Source: Actinomycetota bacterium
Lineage (GTDB): Bacteria; Actinomycetota; Actinomycetes; Streptosporangiales; Streptosporangiaceae
Length of the DNA stretch: 64,000 nt
Direction of reading: 5' to 3'
Assembly: GCA_027313705.1 (NCBI GenBank)
Contig: DAHVDE010000027.1
Coordinates: 62,001 to 126,000, forward strand
This document shows positions 1-11,313 of the stretch, piece by piece. The translations under genes and the position numbers were made by a program. Numbering within the stretch: position 1 is the first letter of the stretch; each line of letters opens with the position of its first letter. Under the pieces are notes generated by a model that was not told the origin of the DNA, made no database searches, and saw only the letters and a program-made list of their open reading frames with translations.

Positions 1-192
1 GAAGGAATTATTATGTTGGTACTAAACCGCCGCCGAGTCTGTAGTATAGGTGATCCCGCTTAGCCGGGCACATTCGGACTTTTCGTCGCAACCGAAGTGT
101 CCGGGAAGCCAGGGGCAAGATAGTTGTTTGTATAGCGAAAAATTTGGTATGTGGTGCAGGAATGGCCCGCCCCGGATGTCGAGGAGGACCTC

Positions 193-1203
193 ATGCGAAC
201 ACATGATTGGTTTCGGTCGCACAGCTTTCATTATTCTGACTTCGGCGATGCCATCGAACTGGGTCAGATCAAGCGAGACAGGGGCGTGACCGTCTCACTG
301 ATCCTGCCGACCCGTAATGTGGCCGAGACCATAACCTCGGTGCTGGACGAGGTTAATAATCTCCGACTTCCAGATATCGAGCTTATCGATCAGGTCGTGG
401 TAGTCGACGCGGATTCACCTGACGGCACCGCTGAGATCGCCAGGGGCTATGACGCGGAGGTCTACTCAGAGAACGCGCTGATGCCTGAGTACGGTCCGGC
501 GCACGGTAAGGGCGACGCCATGTGGCGCGGCCTGTCCGTGGCCACCGGCGACATCATTGCCTTCGCGGACACCGACACGGGCAACTTCTGCAAGCAACTC
601 GTCACCTCGGTGGTGGGCTGCCTGGTAGCCAGGCCAGACATCAAGTTCGTCAAGGCTGCCTACCGGCGGCCGTACACCCAGGAGTCGCTTTCTGTGCCAG
701 ATGGCGGCGGCCGGGTGACAGAACTGACCGCCAAGCCGGCCCTCAACCTGCTGTTTCCTGAGCTTGCCGGTTTTGTCCAGCCGCTGGCCGGCGAGTTCGG
801 CGGCACCAGGGACGTGCTGTTCAAGATCCCGTTCTTCAGCGGCTATGCCGTCGAGGTCGGCATGCTGATCGACGTGCTCGATGCCTGCGGCCTGGCCGGC
901 ATGGCCCAGGTCGACGCGGGCATGCGCAAGAACAGGCATCAAGACCTCGGCAACCTGTCCAGAATGGGTTACGCGGTGCTGCGAGCGGTGCTCACCAGGG
1001 CCACCCAGCGCCGGCTTGTCGGCGCCAGTGTTGCCGCTGACGCCTGGACCGCCGCAGAGGCAGGCTCTTACCTGCATGCGGTGGCCACCGCACAGGGCGT
1101 CACGCTCGAGGAGTTCTCCGAACTGATGATCGAGCGACCGCCGATGGAGCTGGCGCTGCTCGACCGGGCGCGGCTGGCCAGCGTCACGGCTGCCGGGGCA
1201 TAG
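193..1203 (+). CDS. gpgS: Glucosyl-3-phosphoglycerate synthase
   Basis: Transfers glucose from an NDP-glucose donor to 3-phosphoglycerate, the first step towards glucosylglycerate and, in mycobacteria, methylglucose lipopolysaccharide; a soluble cytosolic GT81 enzyme. The 336-residue product starts with the family block HDWFRSHSF, has the nucleotide-fold strand LILPTRN at about residue 36, the metal-binding acidic motif ADTDT at about 125 and PLAGEFGG at about 197. I chose the ATG preceded by GAGGAGG with five bases of spacing; an upstream in-frame start lacks a ribosome site and adds non-homologous residues. Length matches the family (about 320-340). A histidine phosphatase that might act on the product lies 5.6 kb away, but the link is only a guess. 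Confidence 0.93.
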   Translation: MRTHDWFRSHSFHYSDFGDAIELGQIKRDRGVTVSLILPTRNVAETITSVLDEVNNLRLPDIELIDQVVVVDADSPDGTAEIARGYDAEVYSENALMPEYGPAHGKGDAMWRGLSVATGDIIAFADTDTGNFCKQLVTSVVGCLVARPDIKFVKAAYRRPYTQESLSVPDGGGRVTELTAKPALNLLFPELAGFVQPLAGEFGGTRDVLFKIPFFSGYAVEVGMLIDVLDACGLAGMAQVDAGMRKNRHQDLGNLSRMGYAVLRAVLTRATQRRLVGASVAADAWTAAEAGSYLHAVATAQGVTLEEFSELMIERPPMELALLDRARLASVTAAGA

Positions 1204-1222
1204 CCGCCGGGGCATAGCCGCC
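1195..1222. repeat. 14-bp perfect tandem duplication over the gpgS stop codon
   Basis: GGGGCATAGCCGCC occurs twice head to tail. The first copy holds the gpgS stop codon, so the second is untranslated. It looks like replication slippage and has no evident role. Confidence 0.85.
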
Positions 1223-1287
1223 GGCCGGGATCAGGCCGCTCAGGCCGTCGTAAGGCGCCAGCTCCTGGCTGGTCGCCTTGCGGCGGA

Positions 1288-3510
<2,223 letters not shown>

Positions 3511-3562
3511 GGCGTCACCGTACTCAAACGGACTGATCGCCGGCTAGCCCGCGCCGCTGCTG

Positions 3563-4510
3563 TCAGGTCTCGCGCAGGAGCAGCACCTGCAAAGCGGCCG
3601 GCAGCACCCTGACCGTCAGGGGCGTGCCCGCCGCGAGCGGGCTGGCGCAGGGCAGCGCCTCGCCGTCGGCGGCGGCCGGCAGATCGCGGCTCATCGTGAT
3701 CGTCACCTCGCTGCCGCGGTGCAAGGCGATCTGGGGCAGCCTGACGTGCGATCCGTCCTTGATTGCCATCAGCGCGGACACGAACGTCAGCTTGGACGCG
3801 TGCCGCATCAAGACCACGTCGAGCACCCCGTCGTTGACCTGAGCGGGCGGCGCGACCAGCATGCCGCCGCCGAAGTACGCGGAGTTGGCCACGACGACGG
3901 CGTAGCCGGGGAACTCATGCGGCGCTGCCTGCTCGGGTTCCCCTGGTGCTTGCTGGCCGCTTATCTGCACGGTGAAAGTCACCGGCCGCCAGCGCGCGAG
4001 GACCCGCAGCGCGGCGGCCGAGTAGACCAGGGAGCCGCGGAGCAGCCTGGTCGAGTTCGCCACCTGGCCGGCCAGGGCAGGCAGGCCGGCGTAGACACTG
4101 CCCGCCACGATCTGCTCTGGCCGGCCTGACGCGCTGACGCCGATCAGGTCGATCGCGCTCGCCCGGGCGCGGACAAGCGCCTGAGCGGCGGCCGCCGGAT
4201 CGTGCGGTATGCCGAGCACCGTGGCCAGGTCGTTGCCCCGCCCTGCCGGGATGAGCCCGTACCATGCTCCGGCGGCGGCCGCCGCCCCGGCCAGCGCGCC
4301 GGCCGTCCCGTCACCGCCGACCGCCACGACGACCTCGCCGCGCCCGGCGGCCAGGGCGGCGAGTTCCCTGGCGTGGTCCAGGCTGGCCGACTCGACCACG
4401 CGGTGACCGGCGCCCGCCGCCGCCAGTGCGGAAACGGCGCTCGACAATGCGGTGCGCGCCCGCCCATGTCCGGCTTGCGGGTTCACGATCAGGCACAGGG
4501 AACGCTCCAC
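3563..4510 (-). CDS. Diacylglycerol/sphingosine kinase-family lipid kinase
   Basis: A 315-residue DAGK-catalytic-domain protein (DgkB/LCB5/YegS type) that phosphorylates a lipid alcohol with ATP at the membrane face. It opens with [14 protein letters not shown], the family phosphate-binding strand, followed by the nucleotide loop [16 protein letters not shown] and [16 protein letters not shown], both diagnostic. The C-terminal beta-sandwich carries [16 protein letters not shown] and DGEALP. The GTG start is chosen because GGAGG sits five bases upstream; a longer reading has no ribosome site. It is divergent from the DUF2236 gene, leaving about 100 bases for both promoters. The exact lipid substrate cannot be read from sequence. 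Confidence 0.87.
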   Translation of the reverse strand: MERSLCLIVNPQAGHGRARTALSSAVSALAAAGAGHRVVESASLDHARELAALAAGRGEVVVAVGGDGTAGALAGAAAAAGAWYGLIPAGRGNDLATVLGIPHDPAAAAQALVRARASAIDLIGVSASGRPEQIVAGSVYAGLPALAGQVANSTRLLRGSLVYSAAALRVLARWRPVTFTVQISGQQAPGEPEQAAPHEFPGYAVVVANSAYFGGGMLVAPPAQVNDGVLDVVLMRHASKLTFVSALMAIKDGSHVRLPQIALHRGSEVTITMSRDLPAAADGEALPCASPLAAGTPLTVRVLPAALQVLLLRET

Positions 4511-4607
4511 GCGAGCCTCCGTCAAAAGCGGCGAACGCAAAGAGTACCGTCGGCGGCCTACACTGGGAAGCGGAAGAATTCGCGCCTCGCCAGCAGGGGA
4601 GGACACC

Positions 4608-5414
4608 GTGGCTGACACCGCGCTGGCGAAGACCGGGCTCTACGGGCCAGGTTCTGTGACGTGGCGGCTCGCGGCCGAGCCGATCATGTGGGTGGCCGGT
4701 CTTCGCGCCATGTACCTGCAGGCGCTGCATCCCCGCACCATGCGCGCGACCTGGCAGAACACCGCGTTCGCCCGGCCCGGCGAAGCCTGGGGCAGGTTCA
4801 GCCGCACGCTCGATTTCGTGCGCGTCCGCACCTACGGCGACCTTGCCGAGGTCGAGCGCGCCGGCCACCGGGTGAGGAAGATCCACGCGTCGCTGACCGG
4901 CGTCGACGCCGACGGCTCGGTGATCAGGCTGGACGAGCCTGAGTTGCTGCTCTGGGTGCACTGCGGCGAGATCGCCTCCTACGCCAACATCGCGAGCCGG
5001 TGCGGCATGCGCATCTCGGCGGCGGAACTCGACCAGTTCGTTGCCGAGCAGCGCCGCGGCGCGGCGGTCGTCGGGCTCGACCCGGCGTGCGTGCCGGCCA
5101 GCATGGCCGAGCTTGACGCCTACTACGAGCGGATGCGGCCATCGGTCTACGCGTGCGCGGAGGCGCGCAAAGCACTGGCGCGATCCTTCGTCCCCGCCAT
5201 TCCCTGGCCGTTCACGGGCCTGAGGCTGGTCGTGCCGCCGATGAACGCGCTGGCGTTCGCGACCTTGCCAAGGTGGGCACGCCGCAGGTACGGGACTCCA
5301 GGCAGCCACCTGACTGACCTGAGCGCCACGGTCACCCTGTGCGCGATGCATCAGGCGGTGACCAGGGTTCCCAGGCAACTGCTCGGCATGCCGGCGCCTG
5401 ACCTCGCCGCCTGA
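4608..5414 (+). CDS. DUF2236 / MpaB-family oxygenase-like protein
   Basis: A 268-residue member of the DUF2236 family, which includes the latex-clearing haem oxygenase and fungal MpaB. Visible marks are YLQALHPRTMRATWQN near residue 36, whose histidine is a conserved haem or metal ligand candidate, and FSRTLDFVRVRTYGD, the family's arginine/threonine motif. The GTG start follows AGGGGAGGA at normal spacing; the reading frame extends upstream but that part is antisense to the neighbouring lipid kinase. Actinobacteria carry several uncharacterised copies of this family. The physiological substrate is unknown. Confidence 0.8.
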   Translation: MADTALAKTGLYGPGSVTWRLAAEPIMWVAGLRAMYLQALHPRTMRATWQNTAFARPGEAWGRFSRTLDFVRVRTYGDLAEVERAGHRVRKIHASLTGVDADGSVIRLDEPELLLWVHCGEIASYANIASRCGMRISAAELDQFVAEQRRGAAVVGLDPACVPASMAELDAYYERMRPSVYACAEARKALARSFVPAIPWPFTGLRLVVPPMNALAFATLPRWARRRYGTPGSHLTDLSATVTLCAMHQAVTRVPRQLLGMPAPDLAA

Positions 5415-5468
5415 ACGTCCTGATTCGCCGCGACCAGGCGGGAACCCGCAGGGTTCTAACGGCGTCCA

Positions 5469-6791
5469 ATGGCCATGAAAATGCGTCGCAGGAACAACGC
5501 GCTCTCTGCGGGCACCGCTGCCTGGCTCTTCGCCTGCCTGACCGCCGGCCTGGTCGCGGGCTGTGGTACCGCGGCATCGGCGCACCGGGGCCAGCCCAGA
5601 CGGCCCGCCATCCTCACCTCAAGCCAGGTGAGCACGTTGCGGACGCTGAGTGCTGGCGACACGGAATTCGGTCTCCGGCTGCTCGCCTCGGTCTGCCATG
5701 CGGACCCTGGACGCAATGTGGTGCTTTCGCCGCTGAGCGTAACCAGCGGCCTCGGCCTTGCCTACCTGGGCGCCCGCGGTCAAACGGCGCGGGATATGGC
5801 GGCCGTCATGCGGCTTCCGCTGGTCAGCGAGGCCACGCTGACCAGCATGCTCAGGGACCGCAACGACCTGCTCGGCACGCTTGACCGGCCGGGAGTTACC
5901 TTCACGCAGAGCAGCAGGATCTGGGCCGACCCGACGTTGATCACCAGGCCGTCCTACGTCGCCGAACTGCGGCGCGCCTACCAGTCGAGGCTGACCCACG
6001 TGCCGCTGCTCAAGGATCCCGCGCAGGCCACGAGCACCATCAACGCGGCCATCTCAAGAGCCACCCAGGGTCACATACCCCACCTGCTGCCGGACGGAGC
6101 GCTCGACGGCGCCACCGGCTGGGTACTCACCAACGCCTTGTACCTGAAGGCGGCCTGGGCTGCGCCGTTCGACCCTGCGCAGACCGCGCCAGCACAGTTC
6201 AGCACCAGCGGCGGCCAGGTGACCGCGAACTACCTCAACGGTGACGGCTACGCGATCGCGTCGGACGGCGGCTGGACCGCCGCGGCGCTGCCCTACCGAG
6301 GCGGCAGGCTGAGGATGATCGCGCTGCTGCCGCCGCTGGTGCACGGCCGTCAGGCGGGCGCCGGGCAACTGGCGGGCGAGCGCTGCCCGCTGCCAGGCGG
6401 CTCCCAGGTCGCGACGGTCGAGAACGAGCTCAGTGACAGCAAGCAAACAGCGGCGATCGCACTGCCCAAGGTCAACCTGTCCTGGAGCGGGTCGCTGAAG
6501 CAGGAGCTGATCGCCCTTGGCATGGGTCCCGCCTTCGCCGCGCATGCGGACTTCTCGGGAATCTCGCCGCAAGCCTGCTGCATAGGCTTCGTGCAGCACG
6601 CGGCGACACTCGACGTCGCGGAGAAGGGCACCGTCGCCAGCGCGGCCACCGCGGTCGGATTCCCGGCGAGCGCCGTCCTGGTCCGCCATGGCAAGGTCGA
6701 GTTTAACCGGCCTTACCTGATGCTGATCGAGGATTCGACGACAGGCGAACCGCTGATGCTTGCCTGGGTGGCGAATCCGGAGGCTAGCTGA
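5469..6791 (+). CDS. Lipoprotein serpin (serine protease inhibitor family)
   Basis: A 440-residue serpin. The N-terminus is a lipoprotein signal: RRR, a hydrophobic stretch and the lipobox LVAGC, so the protein should be anchored outside the membrane. Serpin core motifs are present: TQGHIPHLL, WVLTNALYLKAAW, and the C-terminal FNRPYLMLIED followed by a WVANP end. The reactive-loop hinge reads EKGTVASAATAV, matching the small-residue hinge needed for the inhibitory conformational change; counting from the hinge glutamate as P17 puts the scissile region at about PASA. Inhibitory rather than storage function is inferred from this hinge. Serpins are patchy in bacteria. Its target protease is unknown. 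Confidence 0.9.
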   Translation: MAMKMRRRNNALSAGTAAWLFACLTAGLVAGCGTAASAHRGQPRRPAILTSSQVSTLRTLSAGDTEFGLRLLASVCHADPGRNVVLSPLSVTSGLGLAYLGARGQTARDMAAVMRLPLVSEATLTSMLRDRNDLLGTLDRPGVTFTQSSRIWADPTLITRPSYVAELRRAYQSRLTHVPLLKDPAQATSTINAAISRATQGHIPHLLPDGALDGATGWVLTNALYLKAAWAAPFDPAQTAPAQFSTSGGQVTANYLNGDGYAIASDGGWTAAALPYRGGRLRMIALLPPLVHGRQAGAGQLAGERCPLPGGSQVATVENELSDSKQTAAIALPKVNLSWSGSLKQELIALGMGPAFAAHADFSGISPQACCIGFVQHAATLDVAEKGTVASAATAVGFPASAVLVRHGKVEFNRPYLMLIEDSTTGEPLMLAWVANPEAS

Positions 6792-7389
6792 CCGCCTGCG
6801 GGCGGGCCGGCAGGTTCCAGGTGCTGATGACAGCTTCCTCGTGCTCGGTGCCAAGCGTGGACAAGGTGCCGGTGTCGAGCCTGAACAGCCGGCCATCGCC
6901 GGCGGCCAGGCCGAGCCACCTCGCGGTCAGAACGCGCAGCAGGTGACCGTGCGCGACCAGGGCGACATCTCCCCGGCACAGCAGCGGCCTGGCCCGGTCA
7001 AGTACCAGGTCCGCTCGTGCGCCCACCTGGCTTACCGTCTCGCCGGGGTGGCCGGCGTCGCCAGGGATCACCCCGTCCCGCCACAGGTACCAGCCAGGGC
7101 GCTGCGTCCTTATCTCGGCGCCGGTCTTGCCCTCGTAACCACCGTAGTCCCATTCCCACAGGTCAGGGTCGATTGTGAGGTCCTTAAGACCGGCTAGCTC
7201 GGCCGTGCGCAATGCCCGCTGTGCCGGACTGGCGAACGTCGCGACGATCGGCAGGCGAGCAAGGTCGCCGGCCAGGCTCGCGGCGGACGCCTCGCCGGCG
7301 GGCGTCAACGGCAGGTCAGTTCGGCCGGTGTGCCTGAGCTCGCGGCTCCACGCTGTCTCGCCGTGCCTGATCACGATCACTTCTCCCAT
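6784..7389 (-). CDS. Histidine phosphatase (phosphoglycerate-mutase-like)
   Basis: A 201-residue histidine-phosphatase-fold enzyme. The phosphoaccepting motif IRHGETAW is at the N-terminus, the second core histidine is in VAHGHLLRVL, and LWEWDYGGYEG is the usual substrate-pocket loop. The ATG follows GGGAGAAG; ten upstream in-frame codons are probably untranslated. It ends in an eight-base overlap with the 3' end of the serpin gene. Actinobacteria use such enzymes for phosphosugars and for glucosyl-3-phosphoglycerate; with gpgS in the same window a GpgP-like role is possible but unproven. Confidence 0.85.
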   Translation of the reverse strand: MGEVIVIRHGETAWSRELRHTGRTDLPLTPAGEASAASLAGDLARLPIVATFASPAQRALRTAELAGLKDLTIDPDLWEWDYGGYEGKTGAEIRTQRPGWYLWRDGVIPGDAGHPGETVSQVGARADLVLDRARPLLCRGDVALVAHGHLLRVLTARWLGLAAGDGRLFRLDTGTLSTLGTEHEEAVISTWNLPARPQAVS

Positions 7390-7616
7390 TGGGACATCTT
7401 CTCCCACTCCGGTCACTCTTCTTGCGACGGTCCTCCATCCGAGTGGTAAGGCCCGCGTTCCGGATCAGTCAGGGTTCGCCCATCTTGACCAGCGAACCCG
7501 GAGCCACGGGTATCCTCCGTAGCTGTCTGAAGTACGGCCCACGGCTACGACCTGGGAACTTTGCGTGCTTCCTCTTCGCTAAGGGAAATAAGCCCGAATC
7601 GCGGAAGGTCTCGTTC

Positions 7617-9926
7617 ATGCAGCTGAGCAATACTCCGGCACCGCCGCCCTCCCCGGCCGACGATACCGAAGCAGCCGCAGAACAGGAATCAGGAAAACCC
7701 CATAGATCGCGCCGGGCGCAGGCACATCGGTACCGGCCGCACCGGCCGGCTGTCGAGCAGATCGCATGCTGGAGCGCCAGGCACCGGGCCATCGCGCTGT
7801 TCGGCTGGCTGGTGATGGTTGGCGGTGCACTGCTGGCCGGGCATCTGTACGGCACCGCCAGCCTGCCGCAGTACGACCCTGGCCAGTCGGGCGTGGCCGA
7901 GCGGATGCTGTCCAGCCTGCACGTGGTCACGCCGCCATCGGAAAGCGTGCTGATCCAGTCCCGCACCCCAGGTCCAGAGCGGACGTTCTCCGCGTACCCG
8001 CCGATGCGGCTGGCCGCTCGCCAGGTCGTCACCGCGCTGAAGGACCTGCCGGATGCCGCCGCCAACATCCAGTCACCGTTCGGGCGCAACGCGAAGGAGT
8101 TCATCGCGCCGCACGGCGGCGGCGTCCTGATCACCTTCGAGGTCGCCGGTCCCAACGCCAGGGCCGACGCCACCGTGGTCCGTGCCCTGCGCGCGGTCGC
8201 CCAAGTGCAGGCCAGGCATCCGGGGCTGATCGTCGCCGAGGCGGGCGGCGCGAGCCTGGACCGTGCCGCCAACGCCACCCTCGGCCAGGACTTCCACCAG
8301 GCCGAGCTGACCTCTGTGCCGCTCACTTTGCTGCTCCTGCTGATCGTGTTCGGCGCGCTGATCGCGGCGGCGATCCCGGTGATCCTGGCGGGCACGGCGG
8401 TGATGACCGCTGTGTCGCTGCTCGCCATCCCGAGCAGGTGGTTCCCGATCGGGCAGGGCACTTCCGAGGTCGTGCTGATCATCGGCATGGCGGTCGGCAT
8501 CGACTACACGCTTTTCTACCTGCGCAGGGAACGCGAGGAACGGGCAGCGGGCGCGACCTTCCATGATGCGCTGCGGACCGCCGCGGCCACGTCAGGCCGT
8601 GCGATCGTAGTCTCCGGGCTCACCGTCATGATTTCAATGGCCGGCCTGCTGTTCACCGGGATCGAGATGTTCACTGGGTTCGCGATCGGCACCATCACGG
8701 TGGTCGGCGTGGCCGTGGCCGGCTCGGTCACCGCGCTTCCCGCGCTGCTTTCCTGGCTCGGCCCGTGGGCCGACAGGGGCCGGATACCTTTTCTCGGCAA
8801 GGCGAGGACAAGCGGCCAGCGGTCCAGATTGTGGAGCGCGCTGGTGACCAGGGTCGTGAAGCGGCCGCTTATCTGGGGCGGGCTAGCCATCGTCGCGCTC
8901 GGTGCGCTCGCCGTCCCCGCGCTCAGCATGCGGCTAGGCACCCCGAACATCGACCTGCCGTCCAGCCTTCCGATCGTGCGGACGCTGTCCCTGATCCAGC
9001 GTGACTTCCCAGGCGGACCTGACCCGGCGCAGGTCGTGGTCAGCGGGTCAGGCGTGCAGAGCCAGGCCATGGCGAAGGCCCTGGCCGCGCTGAAGGCGGC
9101 GGAGAAGCCCGGCGGCGCGATCGCCGGCCCGATCAGCGTCCTGCCGGTCGACGCGGGCAGAGGCGACTTGATTACCGTGCCGCTCAGGGGCGCGAGCCAG
9201 GCCTCCAACGCCAACGCGACCGCCACAAGTTCGCTTCTCACCCTGCGGGACAAGCTGCTGCCTGGCACGCTCGGCAAGGTGCCCAACATCAGCTACGGGA
9301 CCTCGGGCGACACGGCGAACAGCTATGACTACAGCGCGACCTTGCGCTCGGCCGCGCCGCTCGTGTTCGGCCTCGTCGCGGCCCTGGCGTTCTTGCTACT
9401 GCTATTCGCCTTCAGGTCGCTCACCATCCCGCTGGTCTCGATCGGCCTGAACCTGTTCTCTGTCGGCGCGGCCTACGGCCTGATCACGATCATCTTCCAG
9501 CAAGGCCACCTGCAGGGCCTGCTCGGCTTCACCGCGTTCGGCGGGATCATGGACTGGGTGCCGCTGTTCATGTTCGTCTTCCTCTTCGGGCTGAGCATGG
9601 ACTATCACGTGTTCATCCTCAGCCGGATCAAGGAACTGCGAGATCGCGGCGAGCCGACACCCCAGGCGGTGGTGGGCGGCATCTCGACCGGCGCCGGCGT
9701 CGTCACCAGCGCTGCCGTGATCATGGTCGCCGTTTTCTCGATCTTCGCCTCGCTGTCCACGATCGACCTGAAGATGATCGGGATCGGGCTCGCGTTCGCG
9801 GTGTTCATCGACGCCACCGTGGTCAGGGGCATCTGCGTGCCTGCCGCGCTTGCCCTGCTCGGCGAGCGCAGCTGGTATCTGCCCAAGTGGCTGCGCTGGC
9901 TGCCAGAGCCCAGGTCGGCTAGATAG
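7617..9926 (+). CDS. MMPL/RND-family membrane transporter
   Basis: A 769-residue MMPL-type transporter, proton-driven, exporting lipids or other hydrophobic molecules across the cytoplasmic membrane. It has a proline-rich cytosolic N-terminus, a first transmembrane helix at about residue 60, a periplasmic-type loop, five further helices, then a repeat of the same layout. The two family signatures are visible: GMAVGIDYTLFYLRRE in the first half and GLSMDYHVFILSRIKE in the second. The ATG has GGAAGG eight bases upstream; a longer reading to the phosphatase start is not supported. Cargo cannot be inferred, as no lipid synthase gene is adjacent. Confidence 0.92.
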   Translation: MQLSNTPAPPPSPADDTEAAAEQESGKPHRSRRAQAHRYRPHRPAVEQIACWSARHRAIALFGWLVMVGGALLAGHLYGTASLPQYDPGQSGVAERMLSSLHVVTPPSESVLIQSRTPGPERTFSAYPPMRLAARQVVTALKDLPDAAANIQSPFGRNAKEFIAPHGGGVLITFEVAGPNARADATVVRALRAVAQVQARHPGLIVAEAGGASLDRAANATLGQDFHQAELTSVPLTLLLLLIVFGALIAAAIPVILAGTAVMTAVSLLAIPSRWFPIGQGTSEVVLIIGMAVGIDYTLFYLRREREERAAGATFHDALRTAAATSGRAIVVSGLTVMISMAGLLFTGIEMFTGFAIGTITVVGVAVAGSVTALPALLSWLGPWADRGRIPFLGKARTSGQRSRLWSALVTRVVKRPLIWGGLAIVALGALAVPALSMRLGTPNIDLPSSLPIVRTLSLIQRDFPGGPDPAQVVVSGSGVQSQAMAKALAALKAAEKPGGAIAGPISVLPVDAGRGDLITVPLRGASQASNANATATSSLLTLRDKLLPGTLGKVPNISYGTSGDTANSYDYSATLRSAAPLVFGLVAALAFLLLLFAFRSLTIPLVSIGLNLFSVGAAYGLITIIFQQGHLQGLLGFTAFGGIMDWVPLFMFVFLFGLSMDYHVFILSRIKELRDRGEPTPQAVVGGISTGAGVVTSAAVIMVAVFSIFASLSTIDLKMIGIGLAFAVFIDATVVRGICVPAALALLGERSWYLPKWLRWLPEPRSAR

Positions 9927-9998
9927 CTGACCTGCTGGCCAGCCGAGCGAGTCGCTGGCCAGGAGCGGTCCGGCGGTTGCGGTCGGCCACTGCACCGG

Positions 9999-10226
9999 TC
10001 AGCCCGCCGCGGTAGAAACTTCCCTGACTGCCGTCGCGGCCGCCTGCCTGAGTTCAGCCGGGGGCAGGCCCTGGCAGGCTCGAGGCAATCTCGTGAGCGT
10101 AACGCCGGCCCGGATCGCCTGCACGGAGGCCGCCGCGCATCCAGCCGGGCTTGGCGAGACGACGGTCGCGGTCGCGGCGGCGAGCATGACGCCGGAGATG
10201 ACGGCGACGACGAATCCGCTGGCCAC
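9999..10226 (-). CDS. Small exported protein of unknown function
   Basis: A 75-residue product with a hydrophobic N-terminal signal sequence (VVAVISGVMLAAATATVV) followed by a short mature region holding two cysteines and the block CQGLPPAELRQAA. Short secreted actinobacterial proteins with a similar CxGL motif are familiar, but I cannot assign a function. The GTG start lies seven bases after the map stop codon on the same strand, so it is probably read from the map transcript. No clear ribosome site is visible; confidence is moderate. Confidence 0.5.
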   Translation of the reverse strand: MASGFVVAVISGVMLAAATATVVSPSPAGCAAASVQAIRAGVTLTRLPRACQGLPPAELRQAAATAVREVSTAAG

Positions 10227-10232
10227 CTGGCG

Positions 10233-11081
10233 CTACGGAAGCGTGAGGATCTCGTGCCCGGCCGGGGTCACGAGCAGGGTGTGCTCGAACTGCGCAGTGC
10301 GCTTGCGGTCCCTGGTGACGGCGGTCCAGTTGTCAGGCCACAGGTCGTAGTCGATCGTCCCGAGAGTCAGCATCGGCTCGATCGTGAAGGTCATCCCCGG
10401 CTCCATCACCAGGTCGGCGGCCGGATCGTCGAAGTGAGGCACGATCAGGCCCGAGTGGAAGGTAGTGCCGATGCCGTGCCCGGTGAAGTCCTTGACCACG
10501 CCGTAGCCGAATCGCTTCGCGTAGGACTCGATCACCCGGCCGATCACGTTGAGCGGGCGACCTGGCATGACCGCCTTGATGGCCCGCATGGTTGCCTCGC
10601 GGGTCCGCTCGACCAGGAGCCTGGATTCCTCGCTGACGTCGCCGGCCAGGAAGGTGGCATTGGTGTCACCGTGCACGCCGCCGATGAAGGCGGTGATGTC
10701 TATGTTGACGATGTCGCCGTCGTTGACCACGGTGTCGTCGGGAATGCCGTGGCAAATCACCTCATTGATCGAGGAGCACAGCGACTTCGGGTAGCCGCGG
10801 TACCCGAGGGTGCTCGGGTAGGCGCCGGCGCCGACCAGGAACTCATGCCCGATCTGATCGAGCTCGTCGGTGGTGATGCCGGGCTGGACGTGCTTGCCCA
10901 CCTCGACTAGTGCCTGCGCCGCGATACGGCCTGCCACCCGCATGCGCTCGATAGTCTCGGCGTCCTTGACGTTCGGCTCGCCGATCTTCGGGTATTTCTT
11001 TCCTACATACTCCGGGCGCTCGATGTGCGCGGGAACCTGACGCTTCGGAGAAATCCGCCCGGGACGCAAAGTCGCCACCAT
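10233..11081 (-). CDS. map: Methionine aminopeptidase, type I
   Basis: Removes the N-terminal methionine from nascent proteins; cytosolic, dinuclear metal enzyme of 282 residues. All five metal ligands are visible: the two aspartates of [15 protein letters not shown], the histidine of [11 protein letters not shown], the glutamate of TIEPM and the glutamate of QFEHT. An N-terminal extension ([12 protein letters not shown]) resembles the actinobacterial MetAP1c class. The chosen ATG begins the conserved region; a longer reading through upstream sequence is antisense to the small SPOR-like gene. It is divergent from that gene with only 20 bases between starts. Confidence 0.95.
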   Translation of the reverse strand: MVATLRPGRISPKRQVPAHIERPEYVGKKYPKIGEPNVKDAETIERMRVAGRIAAQALVEVGKHVQPGITTDELDQIGHEFLVGAGAYPSTLGYRGYPKSLCSSINEVICHGIPDDTVVNDGDIVNIDITAFIGGVHGDTNATFLAGDVSEESRLLVERTREATMRAIKAVMPGRPLNVIGRVIESYAKRFGYGVVKDFTGHGIGTTFHSGLIVPHFDDPAADLVMEPGMTFTIEPMLTLGTIDYDLWPDNWTAVTRDRKRTAQFEHTLLVTPAGHEILTLP

Positions 11082-11101
11082 GATCTGAGAGTCTAGTTCC
11101 C

Positions 11102-11272
11102 ATGGACACTGAGCAGCACTGGTGGTACTGCCTGAAGCACCATACGGTCGAGTCAGATACTGTCTGCCCTGCCAAGGACCGGCTCGGCCCCTACCCGACC
11201 AGGGAAGCTGCCGAAAGAGCGCTGGAGACGGTGCGGAAGCGCAACGAGGACTGGGATGCGCAGGAAAGCTAG
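11102..11272 (+). CDS. Small SPOR-like conserved protein
   Basis: A 56-residue protein with [11 protein letters not shown] near the start, a second cysteine in TVCPAK, then [16 protein letters not shown], the pattern of the short SPOR-like proteins often encoded beside map in actinobacteria. The aromatic N-terminus and helical, charged C-terminus are typical. It starts 20 bases from the divergent map start, so the two share a promoter region. The role is unknown; peptidoglycan binding is known for longer SPOR proteins but has not been shown for these. Confidence 0.72.
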   Translation: MDTEQHWWYCLKHHTVESDTVCPAKDRLGPYPTREAAERALETVRKRNEDWDAQES

Positions 11273-11313
11273 CCTGAAACTGGCGGCACTCGCTGAGTGA
11301 GGGGACAGGTGCG

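Noticed and set aside
466-1215. Long minus-strand frame opposite gpgS
   Set aside because: It is antisense to a well-supported gene, shows no motif, and has a shadow-type His/Arg/Gly-rich composition.
4311-5585. 424-residue minus-strand frame across the lipid kinase and DUF2236 genes
   Set aside because: It overlaps two real genes whose starts have good ribosome sites; the product is low-complexity Arg/Gly/His.
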